NCBI RefSeq assembly: GCF_011304355.1 | Contig: NZ_CP049888.1 | Span: 868,001-932,000, forward strand | Reading direction: 5' to 3' | Source of the DNA: Weissella coleopterorum | GTDB taxonomy: Bacteria; Bacillota; Bacilli; Lactobacillales; Lactobacillaceae | Length of the DNA stretch: 64,000 nt | Shown: positions 45,164 to 54,022 of the stretch, in pieces | How positions within the stretch are numbered: the stretch's first letter is position 1 | Layout of the letters: each line of letters starts with the position of its first letter | Made by a program: the position numbers and the translations under genes | Notes under the pieces: generated by a model | Told to the model about the DNA's origin: nothing | Databases searched by the model: none | Seen by the model: the letters and a program-made list of their open reading frames with translations, nothing else

Positions 45164-46126
45164 GTGAAAAATAAATATCAATTTATCATCAATCCCGTTG
45201 CGAAATCTGGACAGTCGTTAGCAAATTGGGCGCTTCTAAAAGAAAAGTTAGTTGCTCAAGAAATTGATTTTAACTTCTATATTAGTAAAGATTCACAAGA
45301 CTTAGCACGCTGGATTAATCATTTTCTAAAACAACAAAAATTATCACCAACGCAATTGGTAGTCATGGGTGGTGATGGGACTTTGAATTTGGCAATTAAT
45401 GCTATTCTAGAACGGGATATTAATTACAGGCAGCCAATAGCATATATTCCAGATGGTTCGGGCAATGACTTTGCTAGAGCTCATGGGATTGCGGTCGATC
45501 CATTAGCCTCTCTACAGCGAATTTTAGAACAAACTAGTCAACCGTTCAAGAAGCAACCTTTAACCATTGACTTAGGAATCTACGAAGATCTTAAGAATCA
45601 AAAACGGCAATATTTTGTGAATAACCTAGGAATTGGATTCGATGCGATGGTCGTCAGTATGACGAACCAGTCATTAGCTAAAGTTTGGCTCAATCGTTTG
45701 GGATGGGGTAAATTGGCTTACCCGCTTCTAATTTTTAAAGTTTTAATGGAACAGGATGCCTTTGCTGTGACAGTTAAAAACCCAAGCCATTCAACCGATT
45801 TATACGAAAACGCTTATCTAATGACCGTCTCTAACCATCCATATTTTGGTGGTGGGGTTAATATTATGCCGGATGCTGATCCACATGATGGGCTTCTTGA
45901 TTTAATCATTATTGAAAAGCCAAAGAATAAAATACGGTTGTTTAAAATTGTCCAAGCTTTATTGAAAAAACAGTTATATGAACAACCTGAAGTTCATCGT
46001 TATACAAATCAAACACTAGAATTTCAAACTCACCGTTTAGAGTTAGCGCAAGCGGATGGCGAAGAATTAGGGGCACATATCTATAATTATCGATTTAGTT
46101 CACGTTCCTTTGATTTTTGGTTATGA
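45164..46126 (+). CDS. dagK: Diacylglycerol kinase family lipid kinase (DagK/YegS type)
   Basis: Phosphorylates diacylglycerol, recycling it to phosphatidic acid after lipoteichoic acid synthesis. The 320-residue protein has FIINPVAKSGQS at the N-terminus, GGDGTLNLAINA near residue 69 (nucleotide loop), and PDGSGNDFAR near residue 97. A C-terminal beta-sandwich with NNLGIGFDAMV and ADGEELG completes the fold. The start is GTG, preceded by GAGGGGCGG. Being a soluble DAGKc protein, it should act at the inner membrane face. It converges with rnjA and shares a bidirectional terminator. Confidence 0.92.
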   Translation: MKNKYQFIINPVAKSGQSLANWALLKEKLVAQEIDFNFYISKDSQDLARWINHFLKQQKLSPTQLVVMGGDGTLNLAINAILERDINYRQPIAYIPDGSGNDFARAHGIAVDPLASLQRILEQTSQPFKKQPLTIDLGIYEDLKNQKRQYFVNNLGIGFDAMVVSMTNQSLAKVWLNRLGWGKLAYPLLIFKVLMEQDAFAVTVKNPSHSTDLYENAYLMTVSNHPYFGGGVNIMPDADPHDGLLDLIIIEKPKNKIRLFKIVQALLKKQLYEQPEVHRYTNQTLEFQTHRLELAQADGEELGAHIYNYRFSSRSFDFWL

Positions 46127-46135
46127 AAATAAAAT

Positions 46136-46171
46136 AAAAGAACCAACCTTAATTAAGATTGGTTCTTTTTT
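46136..46171. terminator. Bidirectional terminator between dagK and rnjA
   Basis: AAAAGAACCAA and TTGGTTCTTTT form a long hairpin with CTTAATTAAG at its centre. T runs on both strands serve the two convergent genes. Confidence 0.92.
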
Positions 46172-46182
46172 ATTTGGTGCTA

Positions 46183-47862
46183 TTAAATCATAATAAACAT
46201 TGGTAAGATCAGTGGCCGACGCTTAGTTTGACTAAATAGGAAACGCTGTAATTTAGAAATAACAGCATTACGAATAGTATTTTCATTCGCATTGGGTTCC
46301 CGCATAGCCGTGAGGATCGCCTTGAAAATTTCACGACGGCCTTCATTAATCAAGTCTTCTGATTCACGCATATAGATGAAGCCGCGTGATAGAATATCCG
46401 GACCAGCCGTAATTTCTTGACTTTTTAAATCAATTGTTGCAACGACGACTACTAATCCGTCTTGTGACAGCATTTGACGATCTTTTAGGACCGCTGTCCC
46501 AACGTCACCAATTCCATTTCCGTCAACATAAGTATCAGCAGCAGGAATGTGATCGGCCACCCTGGCATTATCAGCAGTTAGCGCTAAGACGTCACCATTA
46601 TCTAAAATGAACGTATTATCAGTTGGTACACCAACGGCTTCACCTAATCCAGCGTGGACTTTTAACATCCGATACTCACCATGGACAGGCATGAAATACT
46701 TAGGTTTCATCAACGATAACATCAATTTTTGTTCTTCTTGGCCCCCATGACCAGAGGTGTGAATATTATTGACCTTACCATAAATGACATTGGCACCAGC
46801 TTCCTCTAATTCGTTAATCACGTGGTTTACAGATTGAGTATTTCCTGGAATAGGAGAAGAGGAGAAAATGACAGTATCATTGGGATGAATTTTAATCTGT
46901 TTATGGGTTCCATTGGCAATACGCGCTAAGGCGGCCATAGGTTCACCTTGTGATCCAGTAGATAAGATCAATACTTTTTCAGGTGGAAGTTTATTGGCTT
47001 CATGCGCATCAATTAACATATCTTCTGGAATATTTAAATAACCCAAAGCTAATCCATTGCGAACCGCTGTATCCATTGACCGTCCGAAGACGGCAATTTT
47101 TCGTCCATGGGCCAGAGCTGCCTCAGTGGCCATTTGAACTCTTGACATATTTGACGCAAAGGTCGCAAAGATAATCCGACCGTTGATATCATCAAACAAT
47201 TGATCAATTGTTTTCCCGACACAACGTTCTGACTTTGAAAATTCGTCACGTTCAGCATTGGTTGAATCAGACATCAACAAGAGCACGCCTTCAGCACCTA
47301 GACGAGCCATTTTTTGCAAGTTAGGTGGCTGATGAGTGGTTGGAGTCAGATCAAATTTAAAATCACCCGTTTCAACAATGACACCGACCGGCGTGTGAAC
47401 TGCCACCCCAAAGGTATCTGGAATAGAGTGAGTTGTTCTGAAAAATTCAACCGATAATTGACCGAATGTTAGCACATCATCTTCACCGATGACATTTAAT
47501 TCAGTGCGATTGGTGAGGCCATGTTCTTCTAATTTATTGGTAATTAAAGCGGCTGCTAAAGGTCCTGCATAAACAGGGACGTTAACGGCTTCCAAGAAGA
47601 AATGAATGGCACCAATATGGTCTTCGTGCCCATGAGTAATCACTAATCCTCGAACTTTATGAATATTTTCAACGAGGTATGAATAGTCCGGAATGACGTA
47701 ATCAATTCCTAAAAGTTCATCTTCAGGAAATTTAACACCTGCATCAATGACGACAATATCATCACCATATTGAACAGCGTATGTATTTTTTCCAATTTCA
47801 CCTAAGCCACCCAAAGCATATACTGCGGCTTCATTTGGTTGTACATCAATATCCATTGCCAT
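46183..47862 (-). CDS. rnjA: Ribonuclease J1
   Basis: Metallo-beta-lactamase/beta-CASP nuclease with 5'-to-3' exo- and endoribonuclease activity, central to mRNA decay. The 559-residue protein shows GGLGEIGKNTY, the zinc motif THGHEDHIG (about residues 77-85), ETGDFKFD, SDSTNAERDEFS, and the beta-CASP portion with STGSQGEPMAAL and SGHGGQEEQ. ACGGAGT precedes the ATG. The gene follows rpoY with one base between them, the standard rpoY-rnjA pair that favours J1 over J2. Confidence 0.96.
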   Translation of the reverse strand: MAMDIDVQPNEAAVYALGGLGEIGKNTYAVQYGDDIVVIDAGVKFPEDELLGIDYVIPDYSYLVENIHKVRGLVITHGHEDHIGAIHFFLEAVNVPVYAGPLAAALITNKLEEHGLTNRTELNVIGEDDVLTFGQLSVEFFRTTHSIPDTFGVAVHTPVGVIVETGDFKFDLTPTTHQPPNLQKMARLGAEGVLLLMSDSTNAERDEFSKSERCVGKTIDQLFDDINGRIIFATFASNMSRVQMATEAALAHGRKIAVFGRSMDTAVRNGLALGYLNIPEDMLIDAHEANKLPPEKVLILSTGSQGEPMAALARIANGTHKQIKIHPNDTVIFSSSPIPGNTQSVNHVINELEEAGANVIYGKVNNIHTSGHGGQEEQKLMLSLMKPKYFMPVHGEYRMLKVHAGLGEAVGVPTDNTFILDNGDVLALTADNARVADHIPAADTYVDGNGIGDVGTAVLKDRQMLSQDGLVVVVATIDLKSQEITAGPDILSRGFIYMRESEDLINEGRREIFKAILTAMREPNANENTIRNAVISKLQRFLFSQTKRRPLILPMFIMI

Positions 47863-47863
47863 A

Positions 47864-48082
47864 TTAGAACTCCGTTAATTTAAACCGTTCACCAAGGCTT
47901 TGTTGCTCATAAGTCAACGCTGCTTCAGAAAGCTCTTCAATTTGTTCGACGTTATAATCAGTTTTTGATTCAACGGCTAACCGAGCTGCAGGTAGATCAG
48001 AGGCCTCGAGATAAAGTGACTTAGTACTTTCCCGTTTAGGATTTTGTGTTTTGGTAGGTTGAAAATATATTTTGTAAATCAT
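47864..48082 (-). CDS. rpoY: DNA-directed RNA polymerase epsilon subunit
   Basis: Small subunit found in Firmicutes RNA polymerase (formerly DUF1447/YkzG). It has 72 residues beginning MIYKIYFQPTKTQNPKRE, with TKSLYLEASD and the C-terminal ERFKLTEF typical of the family. AAAAAGGAG precedes the ATG on the minus strand. The stop codon adjoins the rnjA start. Confidence 0.95.
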   Translation of the reverse strand: MIYKIYFQPTKTQNPKRESTKSLYLEASDLPAARLAVESKTDYNVEQIEELSEAALTYEQQSLGERFKLTEF

Positions 48083-48118
48083 AATGATTTAACTCCTTTT
48101 TAATATAATAATTTTTCT

Positions 48119-48146
48119 GAATCTTTTGGATTAATTTAAAAGATTC
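48119..48146. repeat. Inverted repeat upstream of rpoY
   Basis: GAATCTTTT and AAAAGATTC are separated by ten bases. Neither strand has a proper T run, so a terminator role is doubtful. Confidence 0.4.
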
Positions 48147-48196
48147 GAAATGTGCTAATAGAAATATTTCCTGACTATTATTGTACCATGAAACTG

Positions 48197-48307
48197 TTAA
48201 CTAAATAATAGTAGAACTGCTGGGTTGATCATAAATGTTAATAATATTGGGAATAAGGCGAGGTCAATATTTAAATCAAGTACATAAAAAGTGGAGAAAG
48301 ATTGCAT
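48197..48307 (-). CDS. Possible small hydrophobic peptide (36 residues) downstream of the VanY-type gene
   Basis: A short minus-strand frame that begins three bases after the carboxypeptidase stop. AAGGAG, formed by the last codons of that gene, lies six bases before its ATG. The product begins MQSFSTFYVLDL and continues with an alternately hydrophobic stretch (about residues 13-35: LNIDLALFPILLTFMINPA then VLLLFS), enough for one membrane segment. No homolog is known to me. The spacing is good, but the ribosome binding site also encodes VanY residues, so chance is possible. Confidence 0.42.
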   Translation of the reverse strand: MQSFSTFYVLDLNIDLALFPILLTFMINPAVLLLFS

Positions 48308-48310
48308 AAA

Positions 48311-49048
48311 TTACTCCTTGACTGCCATTTGGTCTTGTCGAGCGTCTTGATGATAATCACCGCCAATGATTCCTGTAAATTCTTCAAGCGTTTTGATCTT
48401 TTTTTGATACATCTTTGTTGCGTTTTTGACACCGATATAGCGGAGGTGCCATTCTTCACCCATGTAACCAGTTTTGGCACTTGAATTTCGAGGAAAACGA
48501 ATGATTAGTCCATACTTATGGGCATTATTTTGAAGCCAATGATAGAGCTTATCATCGGTGGGTAATTGACCATTTTGTCCGGTTAGATCAAAAGCTAAAC
48601 CACTTTGATGTTCAGAGTAACCGGGTCGAGCTGAAAAAGTATCGGCTTCTTTTTGTCCATGACTTGTAACGTAATTATTATAAAGCGTAGTTTGATAATT
48701 AAATGAACGATAACCAGAAACTTGATCTGATATAGGGAAGCCTGCTGTCTGTAGATCTGAAATTATTTGCGTTTTGGCTTGATTGGTTGCTTTAGAAAGA
48801 CCTGCACCATTTGGGTTATTACTATCTATTGCCCCATTGAAAGGGTTATAGTTTTGATTGAGAGGATGTTTCTTGTTAACAACGATTAAATTGTGGTCAG
48901 TTTTGTAGGTTTGATGCTTGTTTTTTTGAGTAATTGGTTGTGATGATTGTACTTGTGGCTTTTGTTGCGCAGAATTGTGCAGGATCAAAACTAAGCCTGA
49001 TAATGCGCAAATGATCAACAAAATTGGTAAAAATAGCTTTTTAAACAT
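48311..49048 (-). CDS. D-alanyl-D-alanine carboxypeptidase, VanY/peptidase M15 type
   Basis: Zinc DD-carboxypeptidase that trims the terminal D-Ala from peptidoglycan stem peptides. The 245-residue protein has an N-terminal signal or anchor helix (about 4-24) without lipobox, a linker rich in Gln, Ser and Lys (about 27-50), then the M15B domain. That domain carries SGYRSFNYQTTLYNNYV (about 119-135), SARPGYSEHQSGLAFDL (zinc His and Asp, about 149-165), and the EEWHLRYIG motif with the last zinc ligand (about 207-215). It should act outside the membrane. AAGGAG precedes the ATG on the minus strand, and a TATAAT box lies upstream. Confidence 0.92.
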   Translation of the reverse strand: MFKKLFLPILLIICALSGLVLILHNSAQQKPQVQSSQPITQKNKHQTYKTDHNLIVVNKKHPLNQNYNPFNGAIDSNNPNGAGLSKATNQAKTQIISDLQTAGFPISDQVSGYRSFNYQTTLYNNYVTSHGQKEADTFSARPGYSEHQSGLAFDLTGQNGQLPTDDKLYHWLQNNAHKYGLIIRFPRNSSAKTGYMGEEWHLRYIGVKNATKMYQKKIKTLEEFTGIIGGDYHQDARQDQMAVKE

Positions 49049-49084
49049 TTAAATCTCCTTAAAATTAGAACTTATTTAAGAAAT

Positions 49085-49113
49085 ATTATACTGTAAATAC
49101 GATTAGTTTATAA
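49085..49113 (-). promoter_or_regulatory. Candidate promoter of the VanY-type gene
   Basis: On the minus strand TTATAA, 17 bases, then a perfect TATAAT. The -35 box is only a four-of-six match. Confidence 0.4.
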
Positions 49114-49723
49114 AGTATCGTGAAATATATTGATTAAAAAAACAAAATGATGGAGCCTACATTTTTGATTATAAATATGAGTTTGCATAATAATTTGGAG
49201 CAATTAAATTAAAAAAATTTGAAAACTGAAGATTTGAAAAAATTAAGTGAGTTTCATGTAAAGATTAATGGTCGTTTCGATGATAGGGTTTTTGAATATG
49301 AATTCAAGGGAAGTTCTGAGAAATGAACGACCCTATATTTGAATTTACCTAAGGAGTAATAATTTAGAGATTAGATCAAGAAAAAGAATTATGAATATCA
49401 TTTGAATTCATTAAATACGATAATTTTTAATTACTGTGTTGTTACTACAAATAAATACAATAAAAAACCACTCTTAAAGCTTTTTAGATTTATAACAATT
49501 TAAGGTGAGCATAAAGGTAAGGATTTTTAATAATTTTCATGATTGAAATTAATAATATTCTTTTTATGCTTTTTTTATTATAAAATTAAAATTGATAATG
49601 AAGGCTATTTTACAGTTTGATGCCTATAAATTGAGTAACTTATGCGTGGAGTGATTTCGGAATATATGATCGTATAAAGAAAATTAATGTAACTGAATGT
49701 TATTTATCCCTGGGGGTATCCAA
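49114..49723. other. AT-rich stretch without a convincing gene
   Basis: About 600 bases with very high A+T and many stops in all frames. One 35-codon frame (49219-49326, TTG start, no good ribosome binding site) encodes a charged, protein-like peptide (LKTEDLKKLSEFHVKI...) and may be a gene remnant. AAGGAG at 49351 is not followed by an open frame. No terminator or clear promoter stands out. It separates the minus-strand rnjA region from the next plus-strand group and may be a decayed gene. Confidence 0.5.
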
Positions 49724-50218
49724 ATGAAAATATTTATAATTATGATTGCTTTGATTCTAATTGCTATTCTGCTAACTATCAGAATCAAGCACGTTTTAGG
49801 GAGACGTAGAACTGAATTTGAAATTATTCAATCTCAACAACTCATTAACGAAGCAATGAATAATCTATTTACCCAAACTAGTATTGACCATAGTTTAAAT
49901 TTACCAGAGCATCTGAATTCAACGTTAATTGCCAATATCTGGGGCCACAATGTAATGGCATTTGAAATGCAAATTGAATATAAACAGCGATTAGATCCCA
50001 AGATTTTGCAGCAAAGCTTAAATAATGAGCTTAAAAAGTATTGTTTTCAACAACAAATCCCTCAAATTGATCAAGAAATTGCGCCAATTGTTATTACGGA
50101 TTTATGGTACGATCAAATTAAACCGATTCTACATATTGATGTAGCAAATGTTAACAATCAGCAAACGTTAGCTTATTTGCATGATTTAAAGAAGTTAAAT
50201 CAACCATTTCAAACATAA
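49724..50218 (+). CDS. Hypothetical membrane-anchored protein
   Basis: I do not recognise this 164-residue protein. It starts with a single hydrophobic helix (about residues 2-22, KIFIIMIALILIAILLTI) followed by arginines (KHVLGRRR). That predicts an N-in membrane anchor or signal-like helix with an outside or inside domain of about 140 residues. The rest is hydrophilic and glutamine-rich, with alternating helix- and strand-like parts and one cysteine. I choose the ATG at 49724, preceded by CTGGGGG; an in-frame ATG at 49697 lacks a site. def follows after 70 bases. Confidence 0.65.
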   Translation: MKIFIIMIALILIAILLTIRIKHVLGRRRTEFEIIQSQQLINEAMNNLFTQTSIDHSLNLPEHLNSTLIANIWGHNVMAFEMQIEYKQRLDPKILQQSLNNELKKYCFQQQIPQIDQEIAPIVITDLWYDQIKPILHIDVANVNNQQTLAYLHDLKKLNQPFQT

Positions 50219-50241
50219 CCCATTATGTTAAATTGGGTTAT
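50217..50241 (+). repeat. Hairpin after the unknown membrane protein
   Basis: TAACCCA pairs with TGGGTTA around an 11-base loop. It lacks a T run and overlaps a TATAAT box (50239-50244) upstream of def. Confidence 0.35.
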
Positions 50242-50288
50242 AATCAATGATATTGCATAAAAATAATTTAATTGGAGGCATAAAATAC

Positions 50289-50897
50289 ATGTATCTCATG
50301 AAAGATATCGTCCGGGACCCAGCGCAGGTTTTGCGACAACAAGCCACAAAAGTCACATTTCCTTTAAGCGCTGAGGATCAAGAAGCCATGCAAAATATGA
50401 TGGAATATTTGGTTATTAGTCAGGACGAAAAGTTGAATGAAAAATATGACTTACGACCTGGAGTTGGATTAGCTGCTCCTCAAATTGGAATTTCAAAACA
50501 ATTTTCGGCAATTTTAATTCCTGAAGAGGATGAGCAAGCTTGGAACGAGGAAGATGAGACCGAATTCACAGAGGAAGTTGCTGAACCTAAATACTTTTTT
50601 AAAGGGGTTATTTTCAATCCCGTAATTATTCGGCAATCAGTTAAACAATGTGCATTGAATATTGGTGAGGGGTGTCTTTCTGTGGATGAAGATCGCCCCG
50701 GATATGTTCACCGGCCTTACCGAATCACAGTTCGTTACCAAGACGAACTAGGGGCTAGTCATGACCTGAAATTAGAAGGTTATCCGGCTATCGTGTTCCA
50801 ACACGAAATTGATCATCTAAAGGGAGCGCTATATTATGATCATATCAAAGCGGATGAACCTTGGCATCAAATTGAAAATGCAAAATATTTGGGGTAA
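50289..50897 (+). CDS. def: Peptide deformylase
   Basis: Removes the formyl group from nascent chains and completes the cycle started by Fmt. The 202 residues have the three class II motifs: GVGLAAPQIG (about 60-69), EGCLS (about 126-130), and QHEIDH (about 169-174), which bind the metal via Cys and two His. The length and the insert rich in Glu between motifs 1 and 2 match type 2 deformylases of Gram-positives. I choose the ATG at 50289 because TTGGAGG lies ten bases upstream; an earlier in-frame ATG at 50247 has no site and would overlap the promoter. Confidence 0.95.
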   Translation: MYLMKDIVRDPAQVLRQQATKVTFPLSAEDQEAMQNMMEYLVISQDEKLNEKYDLRPGVGLAAPQIGISKQFSAILIPEEDEQAWNEEDETEFTEEVAEPKYFFKGVIFNPVIIRQSVKQCALNIGEGCLSVDEDRPGYVHRPYRITVRYQDELGASHDLKLEGYPAIVFQHEIDHLKGALYYDHIKADEPWHQIENAKYLG

Positions 50898-50903
50898 GCA
50901 TTC

Positions 50904-51188
50904 ATGAAAAGTGATTTGAATTTTGACTATCCGCTTCTCGCCGGTTGGGACACGGAAGATATTATTAAAGTCAGCGCTCTATACTCTGCTGTGGCAAAAG
51001 CATACGAAAGTGGGGTAGCAGTTGAGCAGTTACTTACAGCGTATCAGGGGTTTAAAGTAGTAGTTACTAGTAAAAGTGAAGAGAAGCAACTGGGGCGGCA
51101 GTTTGAAACGATGTCTGGATATAGTATTTATAAGACGATTCAAGCGGCTCGACAAACGAATAAAAAACAGTTGATTATGGAGGGCTAG
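50904..51188 (+). CDS. UPF0223 family protein (YktA-like)
   Basis: A 94-residue conserved cytoplasmic protein of unknown function, found beside the inositol monophosphatase gene in many Firmicutes. The YPLLAGWDTEDIIKV start (about 9-23), the central VEQLLTAYQGFKVVV stretch, and SKSEEKQLGRQFE (about 56-68) match the UPF0223 pattern. It starts six bases after def, with GGGG upstream. The next gene begins directly after its stop codon. Confidence 0.9.
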   Translation: MKSDLNFDYPLLAGWDTEDIIKVSALYSAVAKAYESGVAVEQLLTAYQGFKVVVTSKSEEKQLGRQFETMSGYSIYKTIQAARQTNKKQLIMEG

Positions 51189-51986
51189 ATGGATAAACTA
51201 CCAGTTAATCATATGCAACTGGATCGATTAGTTTTAGATTGGATGGCTGAAGTAAGAACTTACATTTTGAAAGAAATTCAAAGACCAATAATCGTTAATA
51301 CTAAAAGTAATATGCGTGATTTGGTTACTAATTTGGATCAGAATGTAGAAAAAATTTATATTGAAAAGATCAAACAATATGATCCAAACGCTCAAATTTT
51401 AAGCGAAGAAGGGTTTGGTGACGAGATTACTGATCTTACTGGACCGGTTTGGATTATTGATCCGATTGACGGAACCATGAATTTTATTAAACAAAGGGAC
51501 GAATATGCCTCAATGTTAGCTTATTTTTACGATGGTCAGGCACAAGGGGCTTGGATAATGGACGTTGTTAAAAATGAGATAGTGCACGGTGGTCCATTCC
51601 AAAAGGTTTGGCTCAATCAAAATCTAATGGAACCTCCAGTGGAAAGATCGTTAGAACAGAGTTTGCTGTCTTTTTCAGGAATTCACCTACTATATGACCA
51701 TTTTCAATATCAAACGATGGCACGTGCTGCTCTAGGCTATCGTGTATATGGATCAGCTGGTATTTCATTCATCCGTTTGTTAAAAGGCCAATTAGGTGGC
51801 TTTACAAGTGTTCTAAAGCCATGGGATTTTGCGGCAGGATTAATTTTATGCCAAGCACTAGGGTTGCAAGTAAAAACACTTGACGGTCAAACAGTGAACG
51901 TGTTATCATCAAATGTCATCTTAGCAGCTCAAAGTTTAGTTGCGACAGATATTAAAATGTTGACTAATACGTCAAGTAACCTCTAA
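51189..51986 (+). CDS. Inositol monophosphatase family protein (YktC-like)
   Basis: Mg-dependent phosphatase of the FIG/IMPase superfamily; the true substrate in lactic acid bacteria is uncertain (inositol phosphate, NADP(H), or other sugar phosphate). The 265 residues contain the metal glutamate in LSEEGFGDE (about 75), the DPIDGTMNF motif (about 95-103), and the C-terminal PWDFAAGLILCQALG (about 217-231). GGAGGG precedes the ATG, which follows the previous stop immediately. Co-transcribed with yktA and probably def. Confidence 0.92.
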   Translation: MDKLPVNHMQLDRLVLDWMAEVRTYILKEIQRPIIVNTKSNMRDLVTNLDQNVEKIYIEKIKQYDPNAQILSEEGFGDEITDLTGPVWIIDPIDGTMNFIKQRDEYASMLAYFYDGQAQGAWIMDVVKNEIVHGGPFQKVWLNQNLMEPPVERSLEQSLLSFSGIHLLYDHFQYQTMARAALGYRVYGSAGISFIRLLKGQLGGFTSVLKPWDFAAGLILCQALGLQVKTLDGQTVNVLSSNVILAAQSLVATDIKMLTNTSSNL

Positions 51987-52046
51987 AGGTCAATTTGGCG
52001 TTTTATTTTGGGACATTTGGTGTAGAATAGTAAACAGAAATTAAAG

Positions 52047-52060
52047 TGACGAAAACGTCA
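52047..52060 (+). promoter_or_regulatory. Short hairpin abutting the typA ribosome binding site
   Basis: TGACG pairs with CGTCA around AAAA. The last base of the stem is the first A of the AAGGAG site at 52060-52065, so folding could affect ribosome access. Confidence 0.4.
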
Positions 52061-52074
52061 AGGAGAACAGGATT

Positions 52075-53916
52075 TTGGCAAAACGCGATAACATTCGTAA
52101 CATTGCAATCATCGCCCACGTCGATCATGGAAAGACCACGTTGGTGAATGAATTATTGAAGCAATCAGATACATTAGATGCTCGAAATAACATTACTGAT
52201 CGAGCAATGGATACAAACGATCTTGAAAAAGAACGTGGAATTACCATTTTGGCCAAGAATACGGCCGTTAAGGTTGGCGACAAGCAAATTAACATTGTTG
52301 ACACACCCGGCCACGCGGACTTCGGTGGTGAAGTTGAACGAATCATGAAGATGGTTGATGGAGTTTTGTTGGTAGTCGATGCCTTCGAAGGAACTATGCC
52401 ACAAACTCGTTTCGTTTTGAAGAAAGCCTTTGAACAAAACTTAACACCAATCGTGGTCGTCAATAAAGTTGATCGTCCTGGGGCTCGTCCTTCAGAAGTT
52501 GTTGATGAAGTTTTGGATTTGTTCATTGAGCTTGGAGCTGATGAAGAACAATTGGACTTCCCAGTGGTCTTTGCTTCAGCTATGAACGGAACTTCATCAT
52601 TAGATCCAGATGTTGCGAAGCAAGAACATACTATGAAGCCAGTCTTTGATACTGTCTTTGAAACAATTCCTGCACCTGAAGAAAATTCAGTTGAGCCATT
52701 ACAATTCCAAGTTGCATTGCTTGACTATAATGACTTCCTTGGTCGTATTGGAATTGGGCGTGTCTTCCGTGGAACTATTAAGATTGGTGATTCTGTTGAA
52801 GTTATGAAATTAGATGGGACTTCACAAAATTTCCGTGTTACAAAGTTATTCGGATTTATTGGTCTTGACCGAGTTGAAATTGAACAAGCTGAAGCGGGTG
52901 ATTTGATTGCACTTGCCGGAATGGAAGAAATTTCAGTTGGTGAGACTGTTACTGATCCAGAACATCCTGAAGCTTTGCCAGTTTTGCGAATTGATGAACC
53001 AACTTTGCAAATGACATTCCGTCAAAATGACTCGCCCTTTGCTGGTCGTGAAGGTAAATTTGTTACAGCACGCCAAATTGAAGATCGGCTTCGTCGTGAG
53101 TTGCATACTGACGTTTCTTTGAGAGTTGAAGACACTGGTGAAGCTGGATCTTGGTTGGTATCAGGTCGTGGTGAATTGCATCTTTCAATTTTGATTGAGA
53201 CAATGCGTCGTGAAGGATTTGAGTTACAAGCATCTCGTCCACAAGTTATTTATCGTGATATTGATGGCGTACAATCAGAACCATACGAAGCGGTTCAAAT
53301 TGATACACCTGACGAATATGCATCATCTGTTATTGATTCATTGAATCAACGTAAGGGTGAAATGTTGAATATGGAATCAATGGGAAATGGTCAAACTCGT
53401 TTGGCCTATGTGGCTCCTTCACGTGGTTTGATTGGATACTCAACTGAATTCCTTTCAACTACTCGTGGATATGGTATCTATAACCATACGTATGAAGATT
53501 ACCGACCAATCGTTCGTAATTGGGAGCCTGGTCGTCGTAATGGAGCTTTGGTTTCAATTACGCAAGGAACAACCACTAACTACGCTATTATGGGTGTGGA
53601 AGATCGTGGACAAATGTTCGTTGGAGCTGGGATCGAAGTTTATGAAGGTATGATTGTTGGTATGAATTCTCGAGACAATGATATCTCTGTGAACGTTACT
53701 AAGATGAAGCCACAATCAAACGTTCGTTCTTCAAATAAAGACCAAACTGCCTCAATCAAAACTCCACGTGAGATGGGATTGGAAGCGGCTTTGGAATTCT
53801 TGAATGAAGATGAATATGTTGAAGTAACACCAGAAAATGTTCGAATTCGTAAAGATATTTTGAACACTTCTGAACGTGAGAAGTTTGCGAAGCGTCGCAA
53901 AATGTCACAACAATAA
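52075..53916 (+). CDS. typA: Translational GTPase TypA/BipA
   Basis: Ribosome-associated GTPase of the EF-G family, needed for ribosome assembly at low temperature. The 613-residue protein has AHVDHGKTTLVN (P-loop, about 13-24), RGITI (switch), DTPGHADFGGEVER (about 76-89), NKVD (about 130), and the EF-G-like domains III and V plus the unique C-terminal domain. The start is TTG, forced by AAGGAG ten bases upstream and by the conserved LAKRDNIRNIAI beginning. Start codon choice suggests modest translation. A terminator follows. Confidence 0.97.
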   Translation: MAKRDNIRNIAIIAHVDHGKTTLVNELLKQSDTLDARNNITDRAMDTNDLEKERGITILAKNTAVKVGDKQINIVDTPGHADFGGEVERIMKMVDGVLLVVDAFEGTMPQTRFVLKKAFEQNLTPIVVVNKVDRPGARPSEVVDEVLDLFIELGADEEQLDFPVVFASAMNGTSSLDPDVAKQEHTMKPVFDTVFETIPAPEENSVEPLQFQVALLDYNDFLGRIGIGRVFRGTIKIGDSVEVMKLDGTSQNFRVTKLFGFIGLDRVEIEQAEAGDLIALAGMEEISVGETVTDPEHPEALPVLRIDEPTLQMTFRQNDSPFAGREGKFVTARQIEDRLRRELHTDVSLRVEDTGEAGSWLVSGRGELHLSILIETMRREGFELQASRPQVIYRDIDGVQSEPYEAVQIDTPDEYASSVIDSLNQRKGEMLNMESMGNGQTRLAYVAPSRGLIGYSTEFLSTTRGYGIYNHTYEDYRPIVRNWEPGRRNGALVSITQGTTTNYAIMGVEDRGQMFVGAGIEVYEGMIVGMNSRDNDISVNVTKMKPQSNVRSSNKDQTASIKTPREMGLEAALEFLNEDEYVEVTPENVRIRKDILNTSEREKFAKRRKMSQQ

Positions 53917-53930
53917 TCTTAACTAATGAT

Positions 53931-53967
53931 AGAACTAAGAACATTTCAGTTTTTAGTTCTTTTTTTT
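53931..53967 (+). terminator. Intrinsic terminator of typA
   Basis: AGAACTAA pairs with TTAGTTCT around a loop of about 15 bases, followed by eight T. Confidence 0.85.
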
Positions 53968-54022
53968 AAATGAAAATGGTTAAACTTCAATTAGAATCAC
54001 TATTCTTGCAGATAAATTAGTA

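Noticed and set aside
49351..49400. AAGGAG followed by ATTTAGAGATTAG as a possible gene start.
   Set aside because: No start codon at a suitable distance opens a frame of any length.
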